The translations under genes and the position numbers were made by a program. Positions 26,891 to 34,902 of a stretch of 64,000 nt of DNA are shown piece by piece. Position 1 is the first letter of the stretch. Each line of letters opens with the position of its first letter. The stretch is from Bdellovibrio sp. ZAP7 (lineage in GTDB: Bacteria; Bdellovibrionota; Bdellovibrionia; Bdellovibrionales; Bdellovibrionaceae), in NCBI RefSeq assembly GCF_006874645.1, contig NZ_CP030082.1, positions 2,480,001-2,544,000 of the forward strand. The letters are read 5' to 3'. The notes under the pieces are model-generated. The model had not been told where the DNA came from. It saw only the letters and a program-made list of their open reading frames with translations, and did no database searches.

Positions 26891-27741
26891 TAGGCAACAA
26901 TCGGCTTATCAGCGTGCTTCAAGTTTTCAGGAATGTTCAAAGCGCGCGCTTTGTAAGACGCTTCAAAGATCGTCGTTTTAACTTGTGCTACGTCCACGAA
27001 AATTCCATTGGGTGAGTGCACAGTTTTACCCATACCCACAACATTTTTTGCAATTTCCGAAGCTGCCACCGCAGCCGAAGTTTCCCCACCTGGAGTCACA
27101 AACGGAATATATGATGAACGATCCATTGCATGAATCAACTGGCCCCATAGGTAAGTTGGAACTTCAGGACAGATGAAACGCAGGAAGCGAGACAGATTTT
27201 CTTCGTAAGGAAGTTTATCTGAAATCCCTGTTTGCTCAGCAAAAGAAGGCGTATTCTTATTAAAGACAACCACCGAACCGGAAAAACCCAAAGTCGCGCA
27301 GGATGCCACAGGAATACCGCGTTTATGAGCTTCGACATTAAGTGCAAGTTTGTCTTCCATGGCAAATAGATCCACCACGTCCACCACCCAGTCGACTCCT
27401 TTTAGGAATTCATCCAGGTTTGCTTTCTTAACGCCTTCAGGAAAAACTTTGATTTTCACAGCAGGATTAATCGCGCGAGCTTCCGCCAAAGAGCATTCGT
27501 CTTTGCGCATACCAATAGTCGTTTCTTTCGCCATACGCTGACGATTAATGTTCGTTCTTTCGAAAGTATCCGGGTCCGCAATATGGAAATTTTCAAATCC
27601 CATACGAACCAGGTTGATAAATATTGAACCACCTAAACCCAAACCGCCGACAGCGATTTTTGTGTTTTTCATTTTCTCAAGTTGGCCTTCTGTGAAGATA
27701 CCAATGCTGCGAAGAAATCTTTCTTTGTAATGTTGATCCAT
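26890..27741 (-). CDS. ThiF/MoeB/E1-like adenylyltransferase
   Basis: 283 residues from the ATG at 27741, preceded by AAGGAG. The Rossmann motif is IAVGGLGLGGSIFINLVRMG. The ATP-site motifs are DPDTFERTNINRQRM and GMRKDE. The Asp of VDVVDLFAMEDK sits where E1 enzymes keep the Mg-binding Asp. The paired CxxC zinc motifs of MoeB/ThiF are absent and no clear thioester Cys is evident. These enzymes adenylate a carboxyl end of a ubiquitin-like or small substrate. It is operonic with the PLP enzyme and divergent from a GNAT-like gene. Confidence 0.88.
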   Translation of the reverse strand: MDQHYKERFLRSIGIFTEGQLEKMKNTKIAVGGLGLGGSIFINLVRMGFENFHIADPDTFERTNINRQRMAKETTIGMRKDECSLAEARAINPAVKIKVFPEGVKKANLDEFLKGVDWVVDVVDLFAMEDKLALNVEAHKRGIPVASCATLGFSGSVVVFNKNTPSFAEQTGISDKLPYEENLSRFLRFICPEVPTYLWGQLIHAMDRSSYIPFVTPGGETSAAVAASEIAKNVVGMGKTVHSPNGIFVDVAQVKTTIFEASYKARALNIPENLKHADKPIVA

Positions 27742-27770
27742 GATGAGCTCCTTCAAATTATTTTTGAACG

Positions 27771-27842
27771 AAATAAAATTTTGTGTGCAACAACAATTTA
27801 TTTATGCAGATAATCTGAAAGAAGACTAATAAAATTTTATTT
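27771..27842. promoter_or_regulatory. Paired AT palindromes in the divergent ThiF / GNAT-like promoter region
   Basis: AAATAAAATTTT (27771-27782) recurs as its exact inverse AAAATTTTATTT (27831-27842), and the second lies inside a perfect 14-bp palindrome AATAAAATTTTATT (27828-27841). The 48-base interval is AT-rich. Two matched palindromes between divergent genes are what a dimeric regulator would use to control both sides; this is inferred from symmetry only. Confidence 0.45.
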
Positions 27843-27856
27843 AGTTTTAACTCGAT

Positions 27857-28627
27857 ATGATAAAAGCGGAGCCCATCTTGAAAAACCTCAAAGATTTATT
27901 TCAGCTTGTGATTTTAGATTCTCCCATCGAAAACTGGGAAAACAGTGACACTCAAAATGTCTTCGCAAAAATGGTCACCTTAAAAAAGAAAGGTTATGAA
28001 AGCTGCTACCAGCAAGGCGTTCTGCCCGTGGACACTTCTGATTTTTTTGCGACGCACGTGATGCTTTTCGCAAAAGAAGACAACCAAGAATTAACTCCGG
28101 TCATGGGATATAAAACAATATCTCTTAACAAGTGCCGTGAATTCAATCAGACATTCCCAGGCCTGGCCTTAGTGACCAACGCGAAGATGCCCGAGCATAT
28201 TGAAGTCATAAACAACATCATCTCTCGCTGTGAAAAAGAAAATCGCCATCTCGCATATCTAGGATCGTGGACAAAAAATCCCCACTACGACGTCCCCGCA
28301 AATATCAATTTAAAAGATGCCTTTCGCGCCTTTTACCGCCAAGTCTATCGCGAGCAAAATGTCCAGGAGGTCGTGATCGGCGGCACTCTTCGCTTTCGTA
28401 CAGAAAAATTATTCTTCGAATTAGGTCACAGACCACTCGAAGCGAACGGCGCTCCACTATCCCACATCAACGTTGCTCACTTGGTAAAGGAACCGGTGTT
28501 GGTGATGCACTCGATGAAATTTAATGACGAAGCCACGGTGGCGGCTGAAAAAATGTGGGCTGAGGTTTGGAACAACCGCCTTGAAATTGGTGCGGCTGAA
28601 ATTAAGAAAATGCCTTTGGCTGTTTAG
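27857..28627 (+). CDS. GNAT-like protein, possibly FeeM/acyl-homoserine-lactone-synthase-related
   Basis: 256 residues, soluble. The central part (MLFAKEDNQELTPVMGYKTI) followed by VVIGGTLRFRTEKLFFELGH looks like the acetyl-donor fold, in which a Y/F-ELGH-R-P strand closes the N-acyltransferase domain. N-acyl amino acid synthases (FeeM) and autoinducer synthases share this arrangement. No ribosome site of note precedes the ATG; a TTG at 27878 with GGAG upstream is an alternative. It is divergent from the ThiF-PLP pair. Assignment is tentative. Confidence 0.5.
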   Translation: MIKAEPILKNLKDLFQLVILDSPIENWENSDTQNVFAKMVTLKKKGYESCYQQGVLPVDTSDFFATHVMLFAKEDNQELTPVMGYKTISLNKCREFNQTFPGLALVTNAKMPEHIEVINNIISRCEKENRHLAYLGSWTKNPHYDVPANINLKDAFRAFYRQVYREQNVQEVVIGGTLRFRTEKLFFELGHRPLEANGAPLSHINVAHLVKEPVLVMHSMKFNDEATVAAEKMWAEVWNNRLEIGAAEIKKMPLAV

Positions 28628-29508
28628 TGTTTCTGACTGTCAAAAGTGATTTCGAAAACGCAGGCTTGCGCTCCTTTGTGGGCGCAGCACTTTTCGACAA
28701 CACGGGCCTGAGCTTGTCCTAAATATAAAGGTGCAGACGCCATCATGCCTGCCTTCAGGTGGCAGACATGCTCATTGCCCAGATGTTTTACGCGCATTTC
28801 ATCTGCGACGTCTCTTTCCGAGGTCACTTCTAACAAAGCCCCCTGCTCATCAAGACTCAAGAAGCGATAGCGGCAGTTCTTTTCATAAAATTTAAGGCAA
28901 TCACTCCACATGTGCTCGATGATTTCTCGAGCGCTGGCCATCTGCCCATAGTGATCACCCAAGATCGTGGTGGCATTACCGACATAGGTGTAAAGCCCCA
29001 TCGCAAAAAAGTCTTTGGGTTGAAAGTGACGTTTCGCCAAGTAGTTGAGCGTATCAGAAATCACGCGCATGCTGATCGTCGCAAAGGGATCCTGCAAAAC
29101 GGACTCGCTTAAGCCCAAATGCTTTAGAATATCAAAGCGCAACTTCCAGCCGTGATATCTTTCGATATATTCAAACGTGGTAATCGTCGTGCGACGACGG
29201 CCATAATTTGCATAGTTATATGGTTGAGGCAAAGCCCAGGATGACTTTTGATCCGCGCGAATTTGTAAACCGTGATAGTCGACTTCGCCTAAAAGAATCT
29301 GCTCGGGGGAATAAAGAATTTGATCGGAAATACGAATCAACGAATGCTCAGATAGCTTGCGCTGACCAGTGCGGATAAGGGTGTAATCCCACCAGCTCAG
29401 GTCCAAAATATCCTGCCATTGATTCTCTGAAAACTGAGAAACTTGGCGGATACGCTCTAATGTGTCGAAGGACAAGACCTTGCCCGTTCGTGCAACCGTT
29501 GTATTCAT
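28624..29508 (-). CDS. V4R-like small-molecule-binding sensor with N-terminal helical domain
   Basis: 294 residues from the ATG at 29508, chosen for GGAG upstream. Residues 1-~80 are helical with an HTH-like run (TLERIRQVSQFSENQWQDIL, then LSEHSLIRISDQIL). The C-terminal ~150 residues match the V4R/4-vinyl-reductase type pattern, ending VVEKCCAHKGAQACVFEITF with the conserved Cys-Cys, H-x-G and Cys. V4R domains bind aromatic or other small ligands and often regulate degradation genes. It converges with the GNAT-like gene by a 4-base overlap. Ligand unknown. Confidence 0.6.
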   Translation of the reverse strand: MNTTVARTGKVLSFDTLERIRQVSQFSENQWQDILDLSWWDYTLIRTGQRKLSEHSLIRISDQILYSPEQILLGEVDYHGLQIRADQKSSWALPQPYNYANYGRRRTTITTFEYIERYHGWKLRFDILKHLGLSESVLQDPFATISMRVISDTLNYLAKRHFQPKDFFAMGLYTYVGNATTILGDHYGQMASAREIIEHMWSDCLKFYEKNCRYRFLSLDEQGALLEVTSERDVADEMRVKHLGNEHVCHLKAGMMASAPLYLGQAQARVVEKCCAHKGAQACVFEITFDSQKH

Positions 29509-29682
29509 GATGCTCCAAATGACGCTGTGGGTTCTACATGGAATCCAGGCCACCTAAAAGCACTTTCTGTACTCACCTTTGTTTATTTAGGGTTCTAAGG
29601 GACCACCCGTGCGGTTTTTACAGGGGTCCGAGAGCGGGTTTTCACCTGACATGGCACCATTCGATCATTTAAGGTGGGGACA

Positions 29683-30021
29683 ATGTCACCTTCAGAAGTT
29701 CAAATTACAGATCAAATCACGGGGAGCGGCCAAGTTGCCAGCAAAGGCGCTTTGGTTTTCATTCATTATACGGGCACCTTAAACGACGGAACCGTTTTTG
29801 ATTCCTCCTACACCCATGGTCGACCGTTCGAATTCGTCGTGGGCTCTAAGAAAGTCATTCAAGGGATGAGCCAGGGAATCCTTGGTATGAAAGTCGGTGG
29901 CAAGCGCACGATACACATTCCTGCAGACCTAGCCTATGGCGAACGCACCGTGGGTAAAATTCCTGCCCATTCTGATTTGACCTTCGAAGTAGAGTTGCTG
30001 GAATCGCGCCCTCGTGAATAA
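29683..30021 (+). CDS. FKBP-type peptidyl-prolyl cis-trans isomerase
   Basis: 112 residues from the ATG at 29683; a GTG at 29674 is also in frame. The whole protein is one FKBP domain: FIHYTGTLNDGTVFDSSY, PFEFVVGSKKVIQGMSQGIL, GMKVGGKRTIHIPADLAYG. It lacks a signal peptide, so it acts on prolyl bonds in the cytoplasm. It is not obviously tied to neighbours. Confidence 0.93.
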   Translation: MSPSEVQITDQITGSGQVASKGALVFIHYTGTLNDGTVFDSSYTHGRPFEFVVGSKKVIQGMSQGILGMKVGGKRTIHIPADLAYGERTVGKIPAHSDLTFEVELLESRPRE

Positions 30022-30074
30022 TCCTCAAGATACAGCGTCTGGTCACCAAGGCATTGCTATGCTACACTCTGTGT

Positions 30075-30680
30075 ATGTTGAAATCATTTTTCCCGAATCA
30101 CGATTTTAAAGCCTTGCTCTTTGACTTTGACGGCACTGTTGCCGATACGATGCCCGCTCACTTGGGCGCCTGGAATAAGGCACTGGCAAAGTATTCTTTG
30201 TCTTTAAGCCGCGAACAACACCAAGCCTGGGCTGGCCGCCCCACTCATCGCATCGTTGAAATGATGAATGAGCTTCATAAGTCGACCATTGATCCACAGC
30301 AGTTCTTGGCGGAAAAAGAAGTTCACTATCTATCCTCCCTGCATGAAGTAAAAACCATCACTTCTGTGATGGACGTGATCACTCACTATCATGGCCAAGT
30401 TCCTATGGCGATCGTAACTGGCAGTCGTCGTAAGATCGTGGATCTGACAATGAAACAACTGAATCTGCATTCCTATTTTGATCTGTTGGTTTGCGCGGAA
30501 GACTACACCCAAGGCAAACCCGCACCGGATTGTTTCCTGATGGCAGCTTCAAAACTTAATATAGCTCCCCAAGAGTGTTTGGTTTTTGAAGATGCGGTTT
30601 TGGGTATGCAAGCAGCCCACTCCGCAGGAATGAAATGCCTGATGGTGGATGAGAAATACAGCCTGACCCACACACGATAA
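30075..30680 (+). CDS. HAD-superfamily phosphatase (YqaB/beta-phosphoglucomutase type)
   Basis: 201 residues from the ATG at 30075 (a TTG at 30054 would add 7 residues). HAD motifs in order: LLFDFDGTVADT, the Ser/Thr of AIVTGSRRK, the Lys of GKPAPDCFLMA and the acidic pair VFEDAVLGMQAA. A helical cap lies between motifs 1 and 2. It resembles the sugar-phosphatase YqaB; the substrate is not readable from sequence. A terminator follows. Confidence 0.88.
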   Translation: MLKSFFPNHDFKALLFDFDGTVADTMPAHLGAWNKALAKYSLSLSREQHQAWAGRPTHRIVEMMNELHKSTIDPQQFLAEKEVHYLSSLHEVKTITSVMDVITHYHGQVPMAIVTGSRRKIVDLTMKQLNLHSYFDLLVCAEDYTQGKPAPDCFLMAASKLNIAPQECLVFEDAVLGMQAAHSAGMKCLMVDEKYSLTHTR

Positions 30681-30690
30681 GATAGACTTT

Positions 30691-30720
30691 AAAGCCCGCA
30701 GAATTTGAGGGCTTTTTTTT
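30691..30720 (+). terminator. Intrinsic terminator after the HAD gene
   Basis: AAAGCCC (30691-30697) pairs with GGGCTTT (30709-30715) and an eight-T run follows from 30713. It lies 10 bases after the HAD stop and just before the 3' end of the convergent MFS gene. Confidence 0.88.
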
Positions 30721-30721
30721 A

Positions 30722-31993
30722 TCAGGATATACCTTCAAAGTGCGGACGATTTCTTCTGCGATAAACTGTGGCTACAACTCCAAAAACGGCCGCCACCACC
30801 AACGCATACGCTATTCCCCCGTACATGGAACCGTAGTTTTGATAAATATAGAAACTGACCAGATAAGCCGTGCCGCCCACCGCCCCTGTGGCAATATTAT
30901 AACATAAACCATACAGCGTGCAGCGGTGCTCATGGTGAACCAATCCGCAGACCAACATCACAAATGGCCCAAAGCAAGCCGTGGCAATCGTGCTGACCGC
31001 AATGGAAATCAGGAAAGTATAAAACCATGAGAGCGAGAAGGCCTGAATATAGCCATCTGCCACTGCAACTTCAAAAAGTTTAAACAGAGGTAGCATCAGA
31101 ACCACACCCGCAATCAAACCTGCCTTCGAAACCTTTCTGGGCCCAATACGATCTGCCAAAGAACCCCACAACGCATAAGTGGGAGCATAAAATATCGTCG
31201 AGTAAGCAATCACGTGATTTGCGGTAAGGGAATCGAGTTGCAACATCGATTTTAAAAAAAATCCCTTAATATTGACACCCATGATAGCTATGCACCCGAG
31301 GGCGGTAGCCATCAATAAGGCATAGACAGCGCATTTTTTTTCTTGTGGGGTCCAATCCTTGAGTCTGATAAATTCCCAACGGGAAATTTCGGGATGATCA
31401 TAAAATTCAACATTTTTTAAGATGCGATTTAGTTGCCACCAGATCGGAAACATCATGGCACTATAGACAAAGGCCGTACGCCACCCGTGCTGTAAGAATT
31501 GATCTTCGCCGATCAAAAGTTTCGAGACGATCGTCACCGCCAGCGCAAAGAGATACCCTGCTGGAACAGAGGTTTGAAAAAGTCCGGTATATACTCCCCG
31601 ATGTGTCGAAGGAGACGCTTCGTAGACAATCACGCTGAGGATCGGGTAACAACCTCCCAAAGCGAATCCTTGAATCACACGTAAGACATAGTACGACCAA
31701 TGATTGCTATCTGGGACCAGACAAATCAGACAGGATGAAATACCAATCAAAAAAACACTGACCCGAAGACCTTCGATACGACTTTTGCGATCAGCAATAA
31801 CTCCCAAAAAAAGAGAACCAACGGGCCTCACGATGAATCCGATTAGAAATGACGACATAGAAAATGCGAAGGACGAAGGCAGAGCCTTCGCAAACTCGGT
31901 CATCAGCATTCCCGGCAGATAGAACGAGTAAAAGCTGAAAAGATTGAGAAGGCACGCATAACCCAGAACATCTTGTATTCTTCTATGAGGCAT
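30722..31993 (-). CDS. Major facilitator superfamily transporter (metabolite:H+ symporter type)
   Basis: 423 residues from the ATG at 31993, with GGAG upstream. Twelve membrane segments are apparent. The loop GVIADRKSRIEGLRVSVFLI is the MFS signature between helices 2 and 3; a second copy is GSLADRIGPRKVSKAGLI. The helix RVIQGFALGGCYPILSVIV and following STHRGVYTG are typical of the MHS/ProP group that imports carboxylates or osmolytes. Substrate unknown. No adjacent regulator. Confidence 0.86.
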   Translation of the reverse strand: MPHRRIQDVLGYACLLNLFSFYSFYLPGMLMTEFAKALPSSFAFSMSSFLIGFIVRPVGSLFLGVIADRKSRIEGLRVSVFLIGISSCLICLVPDSNHWSYYVLRVIQGFALGGCYPILSVIVYEASPSTHRGVYTGLFQTSVPAGYLFALAVTIVSKLLIGEDQFLQHGWRTAFVYSAMMFPIWWQLNRILKNVEFYDHPEISRWEFIRLKDWTPQEKKCAVYALLMATALGCIAIMGVNIKGFFLKSMLQLDSLTANHVIAYSTIFYAPTYALWGSLADRIGPRKVSKAGLIAGVVLMLPLFKLFEVAVADGYIQAFSLSWFYTFLISIAVSTIATACFGPFVMLVCGLVHHEHRCTLYGLCYNIATGAVGGTAYLVSFYIYQNYGSMYGGIAYALVVAAVFGVVATVYRRRNRPHFEGIS

Positions 31994-32038
31994 TCTCACT
32001 CCGATAATTCCAAGTGATCAGCAGCCGTGCAATCCAAC

Positions 32039-32067
32039 AAAAAAGGGAGCTGGCGCTCCCCTTTTTT
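32039..32067 (-). terminator. Bidirectional-looking terminator after the glycine-zipper stress gene
   Basis: GGGAGC (32045-32050), a TGGC loop and GCTCCC (32055-32060) form a perfect stem with six A on the left and six T on the right. On the minus strand it ends the gene at 32072. Confidence 0.85.
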
Positions 32068-32071
32068 ATCT

Positions 32072-32638
32072 TTACGGATGAATGTCTTTACGTTGTTCCG
32101 TTTTTCTTGAAGGACCTTTTTCGTTGGATTTCGAAATGTCCCTTGCTCCACATTGTTTCAATATTCTTTCAGCCTTATCTTGCCAGTCGCTGTCATCGAC
32201 ATGAACTGACAACAGAATGCCCCCATCTTTCACCATCGTCTCGTAACGTTTGGCTTCGTATTCAGGAATTCCCATTCCCACCAAGGCTCCAGCCAAGCCA
32301 CCGACAGCGGCCCCAGCACCAGCTCCCGCAAGAGCTGCCATGATAGGCCCTGCTGCCACCAAAGGTCCCAACACGGGCAAAGTCGCTATTGCACCTGCAC
32401 CGACCAGCCAACCTAAAGTGCCTCCCAGGAGGGCCCCCGTGCCTCCACCGATTGTTGCACCTTCTGGCGCCTTCGTGTCTTTCTCGTGAGCAAATTTTGC
32501 GGTATCACCTTTGTCAGGCATCAACACAGAAACGTCTTCATTACGGAAGCTCTCTGTGCGCAGTTGCTCAACACATTTTTCCACTTGTGAACGAGTTTGA
32601 AAAATCCCAAATACGACTTTATCTCCACGTTGTCCCAT
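32072..32638 (-). CDS. General stress protein 17M/YflT-like with glycine-zipper core
   Basis: 188 residues. The N-terminal ~50 residues (VVFGIFQTRSQVEKCVEQLR) resemble the YflT/GSP17M domain. A Gly/Ala-rich hydrophobic stretch follows (GGLAGALVGMGIPEYEAKRY and repeated GAGAGAAVGG), typical of glycine zippers that insert in or lie on membranes. The C-terminus is charged. AAGGAG lies upstream of the start. It is co-oriented with the BON-domain gene 12 bases upstream, so a stress operon is likely. Confidence 0.8.
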   Translation of the reverse strand: MGQRGDKVVFGIFQTRSQVEKCVEQLRTESFRNEDVSVLMPDKGDTAKFAHEKDTKAPEGATIGGGTGALLGGTLGWLVGAGAIATLPVLGPLVAAGPIMAALAGAGAGAAVGGLAGALVGMGIPEYEAKRYETMVKDGGILLSVHVDDSDWQDKAERILKQCGARDISKSNEKGPSRKTEQRKDIHP

Positions 32639-32650
32639 GGCTGTACTCCT

Positions 32651-32986
32651 TTATTTTGTAACTACGGTCTTATTGATTACTTGGGTATCGCCGGCGACGC
32701 TTTTCGCGATACGTTCGACTTTTGCTTTTTCATCGGCAGAGCTGACGTTGCCTTTCAAAATCACACGCTTGTTATTATCAGTGATGATTTGAATATTGTG
32801 TGCCTTCATGGACAGTGAATCATCGGCAACGATTTTTTCACGAATCATCCGCGTGATATCCGTCGCACGCTGAGTGGTCATCGCCTGATCATCAGCTTTC
32901 CCTACCGAATGACCTTGATTCGTAGTCCCTGCAAGAGCTGCACTCGCAGACAGACTTAAGACGATTAATGAAACAATCATTTTCAT
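32651..32986 (-). CDS. Periplasmic BON-domain (OsmY-like) protein
   Basis: 111 residues from the ATG at 32986, which has GGGAGG upstream. A signal peptide ends at SAALAG. The single BON domain has the pattern IREKIVADDSLSMKAHNIQI and NKRVILKGNVSSADEKAKVE, ending VAGDTQVINKTVV. OsmY-type proteins bind membranes and are induced by osmotic or envelope stress. It is the first gene of a pair with the glycine-zipper protein. The following 250 bases to the tRNA hold a terminator only. Confidence 0.88.
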   Translation of the reverse strand: MKMIVSLIVLSLSASAALAGTTNQGHSVGKADDQAMTTQRATDITRMIREKIVADDSLSMKAHNIQIITDNNKRVILKGNVSSADEKAKVERIAKSVAGDTQVINKTVVTK

Positions 32987-33181
32987 AAAGCCTCCCTTTA
33001 CTCCCACCCACGATAATGGTGGCACGAAGTATTTCCAGCTTTCTGAAACGAAATTGTGAACTGTCATGCGAAAAAGAACGTATATGACTTAAAAACAAGA
33101 TTTATAAATCAAGATGAGTGGACTTTTCTCGACATTGGTGTGACCGCTTGAAGTCAGACGAGAGGTCGGAGAAGAGCAAAA

Positions 33182-33209
33182 AAAAATCCCGAACAGTGTC
33201 GGGATTTTT
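33182..33209 (-). terminator. Terminator after tRNA-Cys
   Basis: AAAAATCCCGA (33182-33192) pairs fully with TCGGGATTTTT (33199-33209) across a 6-base loop. It lies 28 bases downstream of the 3' end of the tRNA on the minus strand. Confidence 0.88.
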
Positions 33210-33237
33210 GGAGGCGCGAAATTTAGACAGAAAAAAT

Positions 33238-33311
33238 TGGAGGTGACGAGCGGACTTGAACCGCTGTAGCAGCTTTTGCAGAGCTGAGCCTAGCCACTCG
33301 GCCACATCACC
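33238..33311 (-). tRNA. tRNA-Cys (anticodon GCA)
   Basis: 74 bases including an encoded CCA. On the minus strand the acceptor arm GGTGATG pairs with CGTCACC (one T-G pair), followed by T and CCA. The anticodon arm CAGCT/AGCTG encloses the loop CTGCAAA, so the anticodon is GCA. The D arm (GTGGCCGAGTGGCTAGGC) and T arm (AGCGGTTCAAGTCCGCT) are regular. It is a single gene with its own terminator. Confidence 0.96.
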
Positions 33312-33369
33312 CCAGAGTGATTTCGAAGGTCTAATCTATGCTAAGTCGGTGATTTTAGTCAATCGAATC

Positions 33370-34818
33370 CTAGCAACCGAGTCTTTTGAGGGCTTCTACG
33401 GGCTCGAAGGTCATTTTTAAGGCAGTCTCTACATGGTGGGGTTGCAGCTTTTCAGTTTGTTCGAGGTCCGCAAGGGTTCTTGCGACTCGGAGCGTTGCGA
33501 GCTCACGACGGCGGCTGGAGATCTCCTTAGGAAAGAGTTCTTTCATATAAAAACTCGGAAGATCGGCTACCAGTTCCTCATAATTCCAGCGGCTGGATAG
33601 CTTTTTAAAACGCTTATCCACTACCGACTGCTTCGCTCTAAATATCCGGCTGGCTTCAAGCTTCGCCAGGATCTCCGCACCTGATACGGACTCACCTTCT
33701 TCTCTTTTTTGCGTAAAAAACGTAATATGAAAGCGATCCACCAAGGGACCTGAGAGTCTTTCCATATAGGACTGACATTTTTTTAAAGATCTGCCGCAGA
33801 CGACTTTGGATTTGGGAACCCAATCGCCACAGGGACAAAGATTCGTGGTCGCAATCATCAAAGACTCCGCCGGGAATTCTTCGACGAAACGCCCCCGACG
33901 AATGCGGATCATGGATTCCTCCATGGGTTCTCGCAAAGATTCCTGTGCGCGCACGTTGAACTCGAGCAGCTCGTCTAAAATCATTACGCCTTTATGGGCG
34001 CGGGTGATTTCCCCTTTAAAGGGTGGCACACCCCCACCTATCAACCCAAGAGCGGTGGTTGAATGATGGGGATGAACCACGGGACGCCAGCGAAGAGGGG
34101 CTTCACTGCCACCCCGGTTGTTTTTAGAAATTGTATGCATGTCTTCCTGAGTGGGAGCGGCAAGCAGCGCTGACAAAGTCCGGGCAATCGTACTTTTCCC
34201 CGAGCCAGCGGGACCTGCGAGCAACACAGAGTGTTCACCTAAAGCGATAATCTCTAAAAGCCGCGCCTGCCTTTGCGGAAATAGAAGATTTAAATCACTT
34301 TCAGGTCTACGCACTTCGTATTGCCTAGGTACCGCCGTTACCACCACCGGCTCACGAACATCCTGCAAACAACTCATCACCCGTCGATCAAATACCGCCA
34401 CTGTGTTTTGCGACTGCCCTGTCCATACCGGAACATTTTCGTCAGGCTCAAAATCCGTAGCGAGATCTTCGGGTTCATAGACTTCACCAAGTAATCCCAA
34501 CTCCCCATACACCATCACATTATCAGCGGGTTTCGAAAGCTGTTCAGATTCCCACAAAATTCCCAACGCCACGGCTAGTTCCAAACCACGCGAGGATTTT
34601 TTCAAATGATTGGGACGAAGATTTACCAACACCTGCTGCGCTTTCGGAAATTCAAACCCTTGGGCGCGGATAGCACTTTTGATACGATGGATACTTTCGC
34701 GGATTCCCTGATCCGGGAGTCCTAGGAATTGAATTTGCGGCAGTCCCGCGGTGAAATTGATTTCGACCTCGACAGGAACCAGAGCTTCATTTTCGCGAAT
34801 CAGAGATTTGATTTTCAT
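33370..34818 (-). CDS. comM: ComM/YifB Mg-chelatase-like AAA+ helicase
   Basis: 482 residues. An N-terminal Lon-like domain (VEINFTAGLPQIQFLGLPDQ, SIHRIKSAIRAQGFEFP) leads to the AAA+ module with Walker A LLAGPAGSGKSTIARTL and Walker B-like KGVMILDELLEF. A Cys-bearing zinc-like segment follows (CPCGDWVPKSKVVC). ComM is the branch-migration helicase that helps integrate DNA during transformation. It is preceded by a terminator from the Xer gene and read alone. Confidence 0.92.
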   Translation of the reverse strand: MKIKSLIRENEALVPVEVEINFTAGLPQIQFLGLPDQGIRESIHRIKSAIRAQGFEFPKAQQVLVNLRPNHLKKSSRGLELAVALGILWESEQLSKPADNVMVYGELGLLGEVYEPEDLATDFEPDENVPVWTGQSQNTVAVFDRRVMSCLQDVREPVVVTAVPRQYEVRRPESDLNLLFPQRQARLLEIIALGEHSVLLAGPAGSGKSTIARTLSALLAAPTQEDMHTISKNNRGGSEAPLRWRPVVHPHHSTTALGLIGGGVPPFKGEITRAHKGVMILDELLEFNVRAQESLREPMEESMIRIRRGRFVEEFPAESLMIATTNLCPCGDWVPKSKVVCGRSLKKCQSYMERLSGPLVDRFHITFFTQKREEGESVSGAEILAKLEASRIFRAKQSVVDKRFKKLSSRWNYEELVADLPSFYMKELFPKEISSRRRELATLRVARTLADLEQTEKLQPHHVETALKMTFEPVEALKRLGC

Positions 34819-34836
34819 GAATCAAACTAAAAGCAA

Positions 34837-34867
34837 AAAAAAGCCCACAACTGGGGTGGGCTTTTTT
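34837..34867 (-). terminator. Terminator after the Xer recombinase gene
   Basis: AAAAAAGCCCAC (34837-34848) is fully complementary to GTGGGCTTTTTT (34856-34867), giving a 12-bp stem with U-run ends in both directions. It lies between the xer gene and comM, both on the minus strand. Confidence 0.9.
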
Positions 34868-34902
34868 CGTAAAATCACTGAAATTTGAAACCGAAGACCG
34901 GA

